Shown: positions 37,901-50,600 of the stretch, in pieces
How the letters are laid out: every line of letters starts with the position of its first letter
How positions within the stretch are numbered: position 1 is the stretch's first letter
From: Sipunculus nudus
Lineage: Eukaryota > Annelida > Sipuncula > Golfingiida > Sipunculidae
Reading direction: 5' to 3'
Assembly: GCA_026874595.1 (NCBI GenBank)
Contig: CM049310.1
Span: forward strand, 43,343,558-43,407,557
DNA length: 64,000 nucleotides
The notes under the pieces: generated by a model
What the model was told of the DNA's origin: nothing
What the model saw: only the letters and a program-made list of their open reading frames with translations
The model's database searches: none
Position numbers and translations under genes: made by a program

Positions 37901-40900
37901 TAAGGAAAAACCTCAATTATCTATTAAAAAAACATTTTCACACTTCAAGACTGCCTAATATCAAAACCACTTATCTGTTTTTAATTATATATTTAATATA
38001 AATGTTCCTCTATATAATTCCTATTAACATACCTGAAATTAGGTCAGTATTATGTAATTTCATGAAGTTACGGGCCCCAACATAATGCACTTTGCAGGGC
38101 ATTCTTGGCAGGCAGCAACCTCTTGGCTGGTTACAACTGGCTCAAGGTGTCAAATTCCTCCCCTTTAGTAGTTGTTTTTTGGCCAAAAATATTGAATAAA
38201 CAATAATTGAATAAATAAGTATTGGTTTATAAAAAGAACTTTAAGAAAAATCATTGGAAAAGGAATTTGCTAGTTAACGAACAAAATTACTGATGTTGTG
38301 TGGATCTTGTATTGATGGTCCCAGATGTATTCTAAATGACACCATGTATTCACCTTTGTGTATATTTCATTTCAATTTTAATATAAAATAAAAAATTAAA
38401 TAAAATTGTTCGTTACTGTTTGTGATTATATGAAGCAAAAATAATGATAAATAAGGATGTCATTGATTTTAGTAAATTAATCTAAATTTCCAGGTCTTTT
38501 CTAAGTGTTTCAGTTAGTTAATTTATATTTATTGATAAAACTTTATAAATAATAAAATTAAATATGTCAAAAATTAAAATATGACTCCAGCAAGTACTCA
38601 TTAAAGAAGTCAATATATTTGACTACTGACATTAAGACTCATGGCTGAATCACTTGTTACATGATACTATGTAAATAATCAGATTTTTATGACTGATTCC
38701 TTTATTTCAGTAAAAAAATTAAACATGCCCAGCTTCAGATTGCTCCTTGTAAAATTTATTGGGTTATTTTTACACATGTATTAGTTTCATAGCTGAAATT
38801 ACTTTTCATTTTTCATCTGACACAAATGTGATAAAAAAAAATCAGATCCTAGACAAGTTCTTATTATGATGTCTATAATGTTAATAATTGTTATCAGACT
38901 CTTACTGCGTTAAGTATGTTGATTGATGTGAAAGTATTCAAAAGTAAATACAATATTTTTATATATTTAATATAAATTAATGCCATAAATCCAGGGACTT
39001 ACGATCTTTATTTAAATTTGTGAAATTTGTATATCCTGGATTCCCAACCATTTTTGTTTGACTTCAACTGAATATATACTCATGAGATAAAATTTACATG
39101 ATAAAACTGACAAAATTGTGTAAACTTGCAGGATCAGGCCAAGTCAAAACTTGTGTGACAATAGCACTCCATTTAAAAATGTAAATATTATAAATGACAT
39201 CAGTACTCTTCCCTATATTCCAGGATTTTATCCAAATCTTTCATAACTTCAGTTCATCACCATCTCAGAATACTGCTTATTTTACCACACAAAACTAGCA
39301 TTTGCCTACCCCCTCTTCCAAATCATATTTTGTGATCATATATAACAGCTGAGCTCCATGACCCATGGGTCCCTTATTTATACATTTGTAAATGCAATTT
39401 ATTTTAATGGTGGAATAAGTAAATCTTTGCATTATAAAAAAGTTTGAATTATTTAAGGTGTGTGAATTTACAATAGTTTTTGATCTAATGAAGATACTAC
39501 TGTAATACATTTTGCAATTCTAGTTTTTGAAGAATATGTTCAAACTGCTTAATAAAATGATTCCGGCTGGGGGTGTTTCACTTTAAACATAGTGGGGGCA
39601 TAAGCTTATCATCAAGAATGTGTGGATTGATGGTTACTTGCATTTTAAATATATATATAAATATATCGAAAGAAATAAATTTTGTTCTTTAACTTTTACT
39701 GGGTCATGAAAAAGTCAGAAAATTGTTTTACTCAGTGAGGGGATGAAAATTGTTTATTTCAATCTGTGGTCTGGTCATTCTTGGATTGCCTCATTCCCAC
39801 TCTTCCCCCGGTGGTCGGGTCCTGCGGTATCCTTGATCTCATTGCAGGGTTTTTGTCTGTTTTTGTTTCTAGTATTACACCCCTGAAAAAACCGACGGCT
39901 ACAGATTGTACTGCATTACATTAAGCTACCTGAACGTGGCTTTCACAGTCCTCTTCTCCATAGAGTGTGTCCTCAAGATTCTCGCTTTTGGACCAAAGGT
40001 TTGCATACACCAGTCCTAGACTTTCTCTGTTTTGCGAATCTGTTTTGCGTGTGTGCTTGTGGGTGTGTACATACTTGAGATTGTGTGCTCGGTGTCTGTT
40101 ATGTACAGAGTTCTCTTGTGGCCAGTTGTCTGACTGATATATTAATTGTACAGATTAATACCCATCTGTTTTTGTTGATGGTTTTACAAATCTTTTTTTA
40201 AGATTGTGTGAATCAAAATTAATATTGAAAATGTTTAAAATATATAAAATGGCCAGTGATGATTAAATTTAATTCTGAATTTAGTATATATCACAGAAAG
40301 TATTGATATTGCCTGCAAGAATGTCTTTATGTGCAAAATTTCTGGATCTTTGCCTGCCGAAATTTCACTGTGTGCAAAATTTCTGGATCTGTGCCTTCCA
40401 GAATATCTTTGTGTGCAAAATTTCTGGATCTGTACCTGCCAAAATATCTTTGTGTGCAAAATTTCTGGATCTGTGCCTGTCAGAATGCCTTTGTGTGCAA
40501 AATTTCTGGATCTGTGCCTGCCAGAATATTTTTGGGTGCAAAATTTCTGGATCTGTGCCTGTCTGAATGTCTTTGTGTGAAAAATGTGTGGATCTTTGCC
40601 TGCAGGAATGTCTTAGTGTGTAAAATGTCTGGATCTTTGCCTGCCAGAAAATCTTTGTGTGCAAAATTTCTGGATCTGTGCCTGCCAGAATATCTGTGTG
40701 TGCAAAATTTCTGGATCAATGCCTCTCAAAATGTCTTTGTGTGTAAAATTTCAGGATCATTGCCTGTCAGAATGTCTGTTGATGCAAAATATGTGGATCT
40801 GTGCCTGCCAGAATGTCATTGTGGGCAAAACTTCTGGATCATCTTTGCCTGCCAGAATGTTTTTGTGTGCAAAATTTATGGATCTTTGCCTGCCAGAATG

Positions 40901-43900
40901 TCTTTATCGCAATAATTTTGGATCTTTGCCTGACAGAATATCTTTATTAAATGTTTGTGGACCTGTGCCAGCCAAAATGTTGTGTGCAAAATTTCTGAAT
41001 CATCATTGCTGCCAGAATGCCTATTAGTGCAAAATTAGTGGATCTGTCAGACCAGAATGTCAGTGTGTGCAAACGTTCAGGATCTGTGCCTGCCAGAATT
41101 TCATTGTGTGCAAAATTTCAGGATCTGTCAGACCAGAATGTCTTTTTGTGTCAAATGTGTGGTTCTGTGCCTGCCAGAATGTATTTGTGTTCAAAATAAC
41201 TGGATTTTCCAAATTATAATTTATATTGAAAATGTTTTAAGTATTTTAAATGGCCTGTGATAATTAAATTTAATTCAAGATTTAGAATATATCACAAGAA
41301 GTATTGATCTTTGCCTGCCAAATGTTTTTGTGTACATAATTTATTGATCTTTTCCTACCAGAATTAGGGCTGAAACGGGTACAAATTTTTGGACTCGAGT
41401 ACCCGATAGGCATTACCCGACTCGGACGTGAGTACTCATTACCATGGCCACGCTGTAAAGATAAAACGGACATCTGTTTACCGATGCAAAATATGCATAT
41501 ATTTGACTTCGTGACGATTTAACTTTATCCAAATGAAGAAACAGATATATGTCATAACAAGACCTTTGTTAATTTGACTAGCATATATTTAGAGCCATAT
41601 GCCAGGCTGCGATGATGAATAAATAGACCTACAGACTGCCCGCAAATTTGCAGTATATTTAAATGTGCATGTAAATACACGGGTACTCGAGTCCAAATTT
41701 TGGACTTGAGTACTCGGTAAGTATTACCCGGACTCGAGTACTCCTTTCAGCCCTAACCAGAATGCAACATTTGTGGATCTGTGCGTGCCAGAATGTATTT
41801 TTGTGCAAAATTTGTGGATCTGTGCCTGTCAGAATAACTTTTGTATTGAAACATCTGGATCTGTACCAGTTTCAGAGATATCTGGGTATGTTAACATCTA
41901 GATCTGTACCTGTCACAGAATTCTTTGTATGTTTACATCTTGATCTGTTCCTGTCAGGGAATTCTTGGTATGTTAAAGTCTGGATTTCGCCTGTGAGAGA
42001 GTACTAGGTATATGAAAAGTGTGGATTGGTATTTGAATCTGTAAAAATGACTGGATTAGTGCCTGTCAGAAGATATCTTGGAGTAAATGTGTGGATCAGA
42101 GCTTGTCAGACATGACTTTTGTTTAAAAATATCTGGCTAAGTCTCTGCCAGAGTGTGTCTTCTTGCCTGTGTAAAAATGCCTGTCAGAGGATGCCTTATG
42201 CGTATATTATAAAAAGTCTGGATGAGTGTATGTCAGATTGTGTCTTCATGTGTGAATTAGTCTGGATCAACGGGGATCACACTGAATTAAGGTAGTATGG
42301 ATGAACTGATCACTTGTAAATGAAATCTTGAATATTTGCATATTTGTTCATGATAATGGGTGTGTTTTGTGGAGGTTGACTGTGTCTAACTGTGATGTCC
42401 CAGGATATGCTTAATTGTACATTGGCATTCCACACAACATTATATAAGAACTAGCATAACAGTATCTATAAGAGCAAACCAGCTGAATATTTTATTCCCA
42501 TCCATAATCACTCATATTATACTATTTATAAAACTATACAGGCTTGGTGTTTGTGGATTCTGCTTGCTTCAGTCTTACTCAAAACTTGTGATCTATCAAA
42601 TCATTTACTGTATATTTTTGTATTTTTTTCATTCATTGCATCTCAGCAACTGTTTTTGGCCTTCTTTTTTCTTGCTTATGTGCAGTATAGTTTGTAGTAC
42701 AGTGTCACCAATCTCTCCTCTTCTAGAGTCTTACTTTCCCTCTGCACATTGTTTATCTATGTATATTTAACCTTTTTTATCAATTGTATAACATGTATGG
42801 CACCTTATCTCATCTCTTGGTCATGACTTGCATGTATGTATAAATGTTGATTTATACGATAATTTTAAAAAGTATTATCTTATGCATGCTGTACAAATCT
42901 AGTTCCCTCCAGTACTGGTTACGAAAGAAAAATCTGTTATGTTTGTAAATACTCCTGGTAACATCTGTTTAATATTTTTAAAGGCTTCATAAAGTTTGCA
43001 TATCTTTACACTTTAGTCACGTAGTTAGAAAATTAACAAATTTAATTATTTTCAAAATTGGGACTGGGAAATGTTTTATGGGAATGAGGAACAAATATCA
43101 GCATTACTGCCACATTTGCTGCATTTTAAAGCAGGCTTGCTCTGATAAGTTGTGTTTATTTATCTTTAAAAGAGTAAAAATCTCATTTAAAATATCGCTG
43201 TTAAATCAAAGAAAACTTGTACTGCTGTTAATAAAGAAAAATTTATGCTCCATATAAAATTGGTTTAAATGTAATTTTTACTGTAGAAAATATATATTCT
43301 GAGTAAGATATATGATGTATTCTGTCAAAGAAAAAAGACTTTATTGTGCTTGTAGATATGAAAGAATATCCCCTCATGGAATTTATTTTTGTGGTCCGCT
43401 AATTTAGGATGATTTACTGTTAATGCTGACTTGCTTTGCATGATATTGACGTTGATATGTCAATGTTTTTGTTTCACAATGTTAAGGTCTTACACTGATG
43501 TTCTGGCTTAATCTCAGTAATTCTTAAATATCACAATCATCAATATAATTTCAACACTTGACACATGTTTTCTTTAATCAATCATCTTGTGGTACATATC
43601 CACAGACTTAGCATACAGCTGCATACTAAATGTAAACAGAGGTACCACTTTGAGTGGTCTTGCGGCATTAAAATTGGGTCTTTTAACAAGGGGTCTTGAA
43701 GACATCCATGCAGAGCCAAGAAACTGCAACAGTGATCTGTAATTATTTGGCTAAAAGTAGTTGGTATTTGGCTAAAAGTAGTTGGTAATGTTAATTTTAG
43801 ATTATGAGAAATTATGCCCCACCAAGCTGACCTCTTCTGGACAGGATTTTAGTTTATATGCAGGGCCTGGACAGTCCAGGGGTAAAATGTATGGCTCTCT

Positions 43901-46900
43901 CTGCAGTTCGATTCCCAGCATGTGTATAAGACTGGATTGTATCGGTCTGTCCATTGCCTGTAGTTTTCTCCAGATTTTTTTTTTTTTTGGTGGAGGTAAC
44001 CGCCTCAATTTATTTAATGCTGACTTATCTAATTCTTAAGCTAAGTATTTACAACTGCAGAGTTCCATTTCAGTTTTGGACTGCGTGACAGGGCAGTTAG
44101 CACTCACTTCTTGTCATTTTATTTTATATCCTGGTGTCACCTAGGCCCAGTGTCTACTGCACCTGTAGGTCCTGGGTGTGTAATCAACCCCATTGATCGG
44201 TCATAACACCAAGGTACCTCCAAAAGGCATGCTTTTTTGTGAGTGATACATGGCTGTGGGCTACAACCTTCCCATTAAGCCTGCAGAGTGCTCACCCTGG
44301 GTAGGGGCTGACCCTGAAAATATCATTGCTACTCACAACCGCCCGGCTTTGAGTCCTGTGCTCTACCCCTCAGCCCCAGAAGCCAGTCCAGTGTCTCCAG
44401 TTGCTCCACCTCTAGGCACCACGGAAAGCCACCATTTGAACCATGGGCAGTACCTCAATTAGTTATGATAACTCTTTGTACACTCCATGTAAAGTAAATA
44501 TATTTAGTCGATGTTAAATGAGTCATTTTCAAAATCCCAAGGAGACACCAACGCTTATGGATAATATTTCAACAAACATGCAGGGAGTATTACCAGTCGT
44601 TGGCATACATTGTTGATGCTATCAGAGTGTTTTAACATTTTGTCTAATTAATTCTTGAAACCATGATACATGAGAGGAAATATAAAGCAAAGATTGAATT
44701 TCTCATTCATATTTTTTTTGCCGTAGTTCTCATGGCTTCCTCTGCCTGTCCAGTCCTGTGTCTCTCAACACTATTCAAAGCATGACTGAGACAAGATATA
44801 CAGTGGAACCTGTCTGAAAGACTACCTGTCTAATAAGACCACCTGACTATTAAGACCACCCTTCAGTAAACCCAAAGCATTCACATTGGTTAACTGACCT
44901 GTGTAGTATAAGACCATGTGTGATTTTAAGGCCACTTTTGGCCAGTCCCCTGGGTGGTCTTATTACACAGGTTTCACTATCGTTTAAAAAGTCATAACAT
45001 AAATATATTCTGTTAATAGAAACAAGTGTCTTTATTAAAATGGGTATCGCTGACAGTGCTGATGAATCATATCCCAGCTGCAAGTAATTCTCATTAATGT
45101 ATTTGATTAGGACAGCCCTCCCAGAGGTGTGGACTTAGGTGCTGATTTCCTCACAATACCTGATATTTAAGAACAGGGGTGACATTGTCTCCCTACCATA
45201 CTAGATCTTAACCCAAGGCAGCCAACATTGACGGACCTCCAGTTTATCTTGGTATAGTAAATAAACAAGTCAAATAGACCGTCTCGATCTTCAGCGTCCT
45301 GGGTGACATTGCCACCAGTATCCTGGATCTAAGTGCTGACCAAAGCCCAATACAGAAAGCCTAACTTTATTTGTATCTCCCAAGATGTGTGTGGCATTCC
45401 ATATGTGCATATGCAGTACGTATGCTTTACATATGATGCATTTGTGGCTGGGAATCAAACACATTATATTCTCTCAAAGTGATTGCATACATGTGTTTGC
45501 AATATGTATGCATATATATGTATGCCTGTATGCTACACATTTCGATTGCTCAGGGCAGTGACGCATACGCAGTTATACACATGTATGTTATCAGAAGTTG
45601 AAATTCCACACTTTAACATCAGCGATAGTGAATTCCTCTGGCAGATGACTTTTCTACTCTCGCAGCTCTATACTATAGGCCTGATTTTGCTGCATATGTA
45701 ATGCATACTTATTAATGGAATCAAAGGCGTCCATTTTCTAGCTGCATTATTGGATATGTACTGCATACACATACGTACCGCACACACATAAATGGGGATG
45801 CTAGATTTAGTCATAGGCTACAGGTGTAGGTTCAGAATAGGTGGAGATTTGCATTAACAGATTTGAATGAGCATCTCCCTTACAGTCCAGCAAATCTGAC
45901 AGAAACCAGACAGACAGACTGCTAAATTGCAGGAACAGAGAAAAGCCAACTGTAAGAAAAGAAAATGTCAAGTGAATTTAGTGAGAAACATTGTGATATT
46001 TAAGAAGAACTGATGTTTGTCAAAACAATACTGTGCAAAAAGAAGTGCTTCTATTGTATCTAAATTCTCCTTCATTAAAGGCAGAGAAGTGCTTCTCCTA
46101 TATCCAAACTCCTCTTTCTAAAGACAAATTTTAACAGTGGCTGGTGATCATGTACATTTTATCAGTAAATAATTAAATTTAGGTTTAATAGTAATGCATG
46201 TTGAATACTAAAATTTTTCGTGTTATCTGTAGCATTTATAAAAGGCATTAGTATATTAAATATATCTTACTAATGAAATCAAATTAACATAGCTAATTTT
46301 GTGAACAGTATATTTCTCATTTTAATTCACTTGATGGGGCTAATGTTGACTGTTTTCTTTTTCAGAATTACTTCCGTGACCGTTGGAATATATTTGACTT
46401 CATCACAGTAATCGGAAGCATAGTCGATGTCTTGGTGACAGAATTTAAGGTAGGCCTCCCTGACCTCTGACATTTGACCTTTGAACTCTTAAATATGACC
46501 CCAGTTGACTTTGACCTCATCCTTGACATAAGGTGATCCAGATACCTATCTTTGTGAAGAGTGTATCTATCAAAATACAGTTTCTAATTTGGTCGGTCGT
46601 CTGATTACACAGTTCTGTCATATTTTCACTCTATAGACAACTCTTAGTTACCTGCTGTTGTACACAATTCTCTTAAACAGTGTTGCATTCATATATTTAT
46701 ATATACATATAGGGATATTACTTTGATTCTTGACAAGACTGTTGTGGTTTTCACTCACCTATAAATGCAAGATTTGATCAATCACTGCAAATTTAGCAAC
46801 TTAACTGATGGTATAAATAAGAACACATTAAATATTTACTTTCCGGATCACCAAATTCCAGAGCTTCACACTAATCACAGATGGTCACATCGATTAGCAA

Positions 46901-47579
46901 ACACATTATTCACACTACTGTACAGAACACATCCCTGGGATTTTTAGAAACACAGTATCTAGGAGGCTAAGCCATACAGTGAAAAGGCTTGTTTTCCACT
47001 GCAATAATGCTGTTAGCGGTAAAGTTTACTATTCAATGAATATATATCAGGGTAAACCAGTTTAAATTGTCAGAGCAGTAGATTTTACTCCAGCTTAGAT
47101 GATTGAATAATAGCCACTGTAACATTTGTTAATACAGTATAACCCCATTCAAATACCAGATCCACCTACCACCAGTCATTGATGATGTCTTGTATATGTT
47201 GTATGCTGTTTTAATAGGTCATATACCAAGCTCACTATTTCCCAACAACCGGAGCATCATTGACCTTCATTTTTCACATTGTCAGGCCATAGTGTACATG
47301 TTGGCATATTGGCATACTGGCATATTGTTTCTCTGCAGTAAACTCTTTTCAAATTAGTATCCTCAGTAATCTGCCAGTCTCATGTGCTGTTAATATTTCT
47401 TGTGGACCTGGTTTTGGTGGGAGGAAGAGGTTATACTGTATTCTGTCATGCTGGATCCAAACATGATGAGGAGGCATGAGATTGTTCAACAACAAAATAA
47501 TGGAAATTTCAAACAGGTTTAATAAATGACAGTTTAGACTAGTCATCTTATATTTGATATCAGGCAACAGCAGATGTGA

Positions 47580-47649
<70 letters not shown>

Positions 47650-50600
47650 CTTCCAAAGCAGAATCATCACCAAGCATTCATGAATGTGCAGATATGCAGA
47701 TTTAGATCATGATGATATAATATTGTTTTGGCAAATATACAAATGTGTAAATTTCAGTCATGTAATTAAACACTGAATGTAAGCAGTTAATGAAAATTCA
47801 TGTCTTCCCCATCAGTGCATTCCTGTTAAGAATTTGATGGTAACGTTAGCTTTTTGACATCTTAATTGTATTTAATAAAATTTTTATATGTTAATTCAAT
47901 TTAGTGATAGTCTCCTGGTTGTATAGGCATATATTCTCTCATTTTGGATATATTGTTTATGGCAGCTATGTTTTAGAAAGCTTACATCAAGGTTTAATGA
48001 TGTTTTGTTCATTAAACGAAGCTTTAGGAAATGCTATCACAGTCAGCTGGTAAACCAGCTTTCTGCTGACAAAGTGCTGACAAAGTACTATAACTCAATT
48101 GATAAAATTGATCAAGATTAATAAGATTTAAAAGTGACTGGATTAGATTTCCATCAGGACCTGTGCCTGTCTATGTCTACAGCGGAAGAACATTTAAACT
48201 GACAATTTTTTCCAATTTTTACTCGCAGAAAGAAAAGGTTGAATAAGCATTTAAATACTTGTAAAATAATACAAATGGGTCCGTCATTCCAATTTGGACC
48301 ATGTGTATCACACCAGTTGGGACTAGCCATGTGATTTATGCATCAAATAGAAGCTGAAATTATAATTTCATATCTGTTTCCTCAGGGCTTTTTACCTTTG
48401 GTGCAAAGTAAGATCTTTAAAAAAAAGTTTTTTTTTCCTAAATAAATTGTACACTGGATAACTACAAGAAAACCAAATATTGCAGTACAATTCACTCTCA
48501 GGCAGTGAGGGTTAAGGTTGTGCAAGGTTGAATCTGAGAAATCACTATAGTCTACCAAGTTGAGAGTGCTACAAGGATTTTTGTTTTTGTGTAGTTTTAG
48601 TTGATATGTAGATATGTTTTATGTCAGAAGATCATGGAACGAAGATATTCACTGCAGATATAAGACAAATCCCAGAAAGACACAGAAGGTTTAGAAAAGG
48701 AATTAAGAAATTTCTTTGTAAATATTAGATGTAAGAAATTATATTTAGTGCCCGATGTTGACAAAAGTCAAGTTGCAATGGTCAAAGTGATTAGAAAAGC
48801 CAAAAATTTTGTAATCTATGGAGTAACCAAATAGTCTGTATATCTGTTTAAAATTGCCCTTTTTAAGTACACCAGTGCTCTAATATTATGAAATCAGTTC
48901 ATTATGTAATTAAATAATTTACAAGAACGGTAAAATAATGTCAAAATTTTGCAAATATAATGTTAATTACATGTTTTCTGGTTGCAACAAATTCTTTGTA
49001 CACCCTTAAAAGTCATGGAAAAATAAGGATTGGATTGATTTAAAGACATTGTAAATGAAAGTTTTGGAAAAGTTGAGAAATCTGGTTTCCTAAAACCCCT
49101 TCAAAAGTCATGAAATTTTGATCCTCTTGAAGGTTATAAAGCATGTCTGTATATACTTTGTTTAAACTAGAGCAAGTTAGAATAATTTAATCAAGTGAAA
49201 TAGGATATTTTATATGCCAGTGTTTTTAGTAAATGTGTGGTACAAAGTATTGATCACTACCCAGAACATGCTAGGCAGATTGTTTTTTCAGGATATTGAG
49301 AGTATATTAAATATATCCATGTGATGTAAATTGTAAATGGACTTAATTTTAGAGAGAGTTTTCTTCTTTATGTAAACTGAATCAGGGACATAAATTTATC
49401 AAAATTGCAGTTTGCATGATTGAAACATTTTTAGGCTATTGCTATCCACTCCAATGAATTTATGACCAAACTACAGAGGTATGTCTTACTCAGAAAACTT
49501 GAATGTTATAGTCTGAGCTTTTTTCGAAGATGTATTAAAGTGATCAGACGGGTTGTTTATAAATTAGATGTGTTTAAAACTATTTCTTTAACCAGTTACT
49601 TTTGAACAACTATTTACATAGTTTCACAAAAATACATGGTTGTTTCTAGCATAATCCAATTGCTGGGGATTATCCTGCAGTACAGAGCAGGGTATGATTG
49701 CAAAATGGAAGTATAAAATCAAGTGTTTTTATGGTTTACAGCTGCAGACAGAAGAATAGGCCTTTCATAAATCAAATTATCTAAAGAAGAATTTATGGCT
49801 TTTCATAATTCCAACTAGGTTACCAAGTGACTTCAGATTTTTAGATTGTCTCCTGCAAGATACCAAGTGAGAAGAATTTGGATATTGTGTATTCAGTTAC
49901 AGAAGAGGAATCAAACTTTGTGTTATTTTTTTATTATTAGATATCTAGAAGTGAGACTTTGTTATGTCTCACACAAGATATCTTGAAGAACGAACATGTC
50001 TATTTTATGTTTTATTACAAAAGTTATGAGAGGGGATAAAGATTATACTTTTAAAATTTCTTGTTCATGGCATTTAAAAGTAGAATTAAGACCTGTAACC
50101 TCTTTAGTATTGCATCACTAAGTCAAAATAAAGCTTTTTTTAATGTCATATAATGGAAATGTTTCTATTTTATCTGAAAGAAAAACTAAAATTTTCATAT
50201 CCTCCCTGAGGAAACTCAGAGGAGAAATCAGATTTTTATAGATTTAAGATGTTTTTGTCAGTTCTGAGGAGCCATTGGACCTTTCAGTTTCTCCAATTGG
50301 AATATGGGATCAGCCAATCTTATTTTCCCAATATGAAGAAACAAATTTTATTTAAAAAATACTACCCTTTTTATGTTATTTAGAAGAGAAAAAAATTGAT
50401 ATTTTTAATTTCCACTTGGGGAAACTTTAACAAGCAGTTAGATATTTGTGTAGATTGTTTTGTAGAGGTACTTCATCCCACATTTACTAATGATTATTGC
50501 TGTAGCAACAGGAAAAGAGAACATCAGCTAAGGTATTGGTCTTGATCTGTCAGATTGTGATTATGACCACAGGTGTTGGGTATGACCCTTAACTCATGTT

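Larger units (their letters stand above)
39999..46365. other. Intron with 42-bp array, MITEs and a possible SINE
   Basis: Holds the 42-bp minisatellite (40209-42270) with an inserted hAT-like MITE, a possible SINE (43855-44220) and a TA-flanked MITE (44801-44978). A short duplication (atttggctaaaagtagttgg) sits at 43744-43785. Confidence 0.7.

Noticed and set aside
40303-41260. Long repetitive ORFs (up to 194 residues, CKISGS/CAKFLDL patterns)
   Set aside because: They are translations of the 42-bp minisatellite, open in several frames on both strands, inside an intron.
43910-43930. B-box-like motif as a genuine tRNA gene
   Set aside because: No cloverleaf, acceptor stem or A box could be traced; kept only as a weak SINE call.
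44250-44462. 70-residue proline-rich ORF
   Set aside because: Lies in a probable repeat region; no splice sites or family match.
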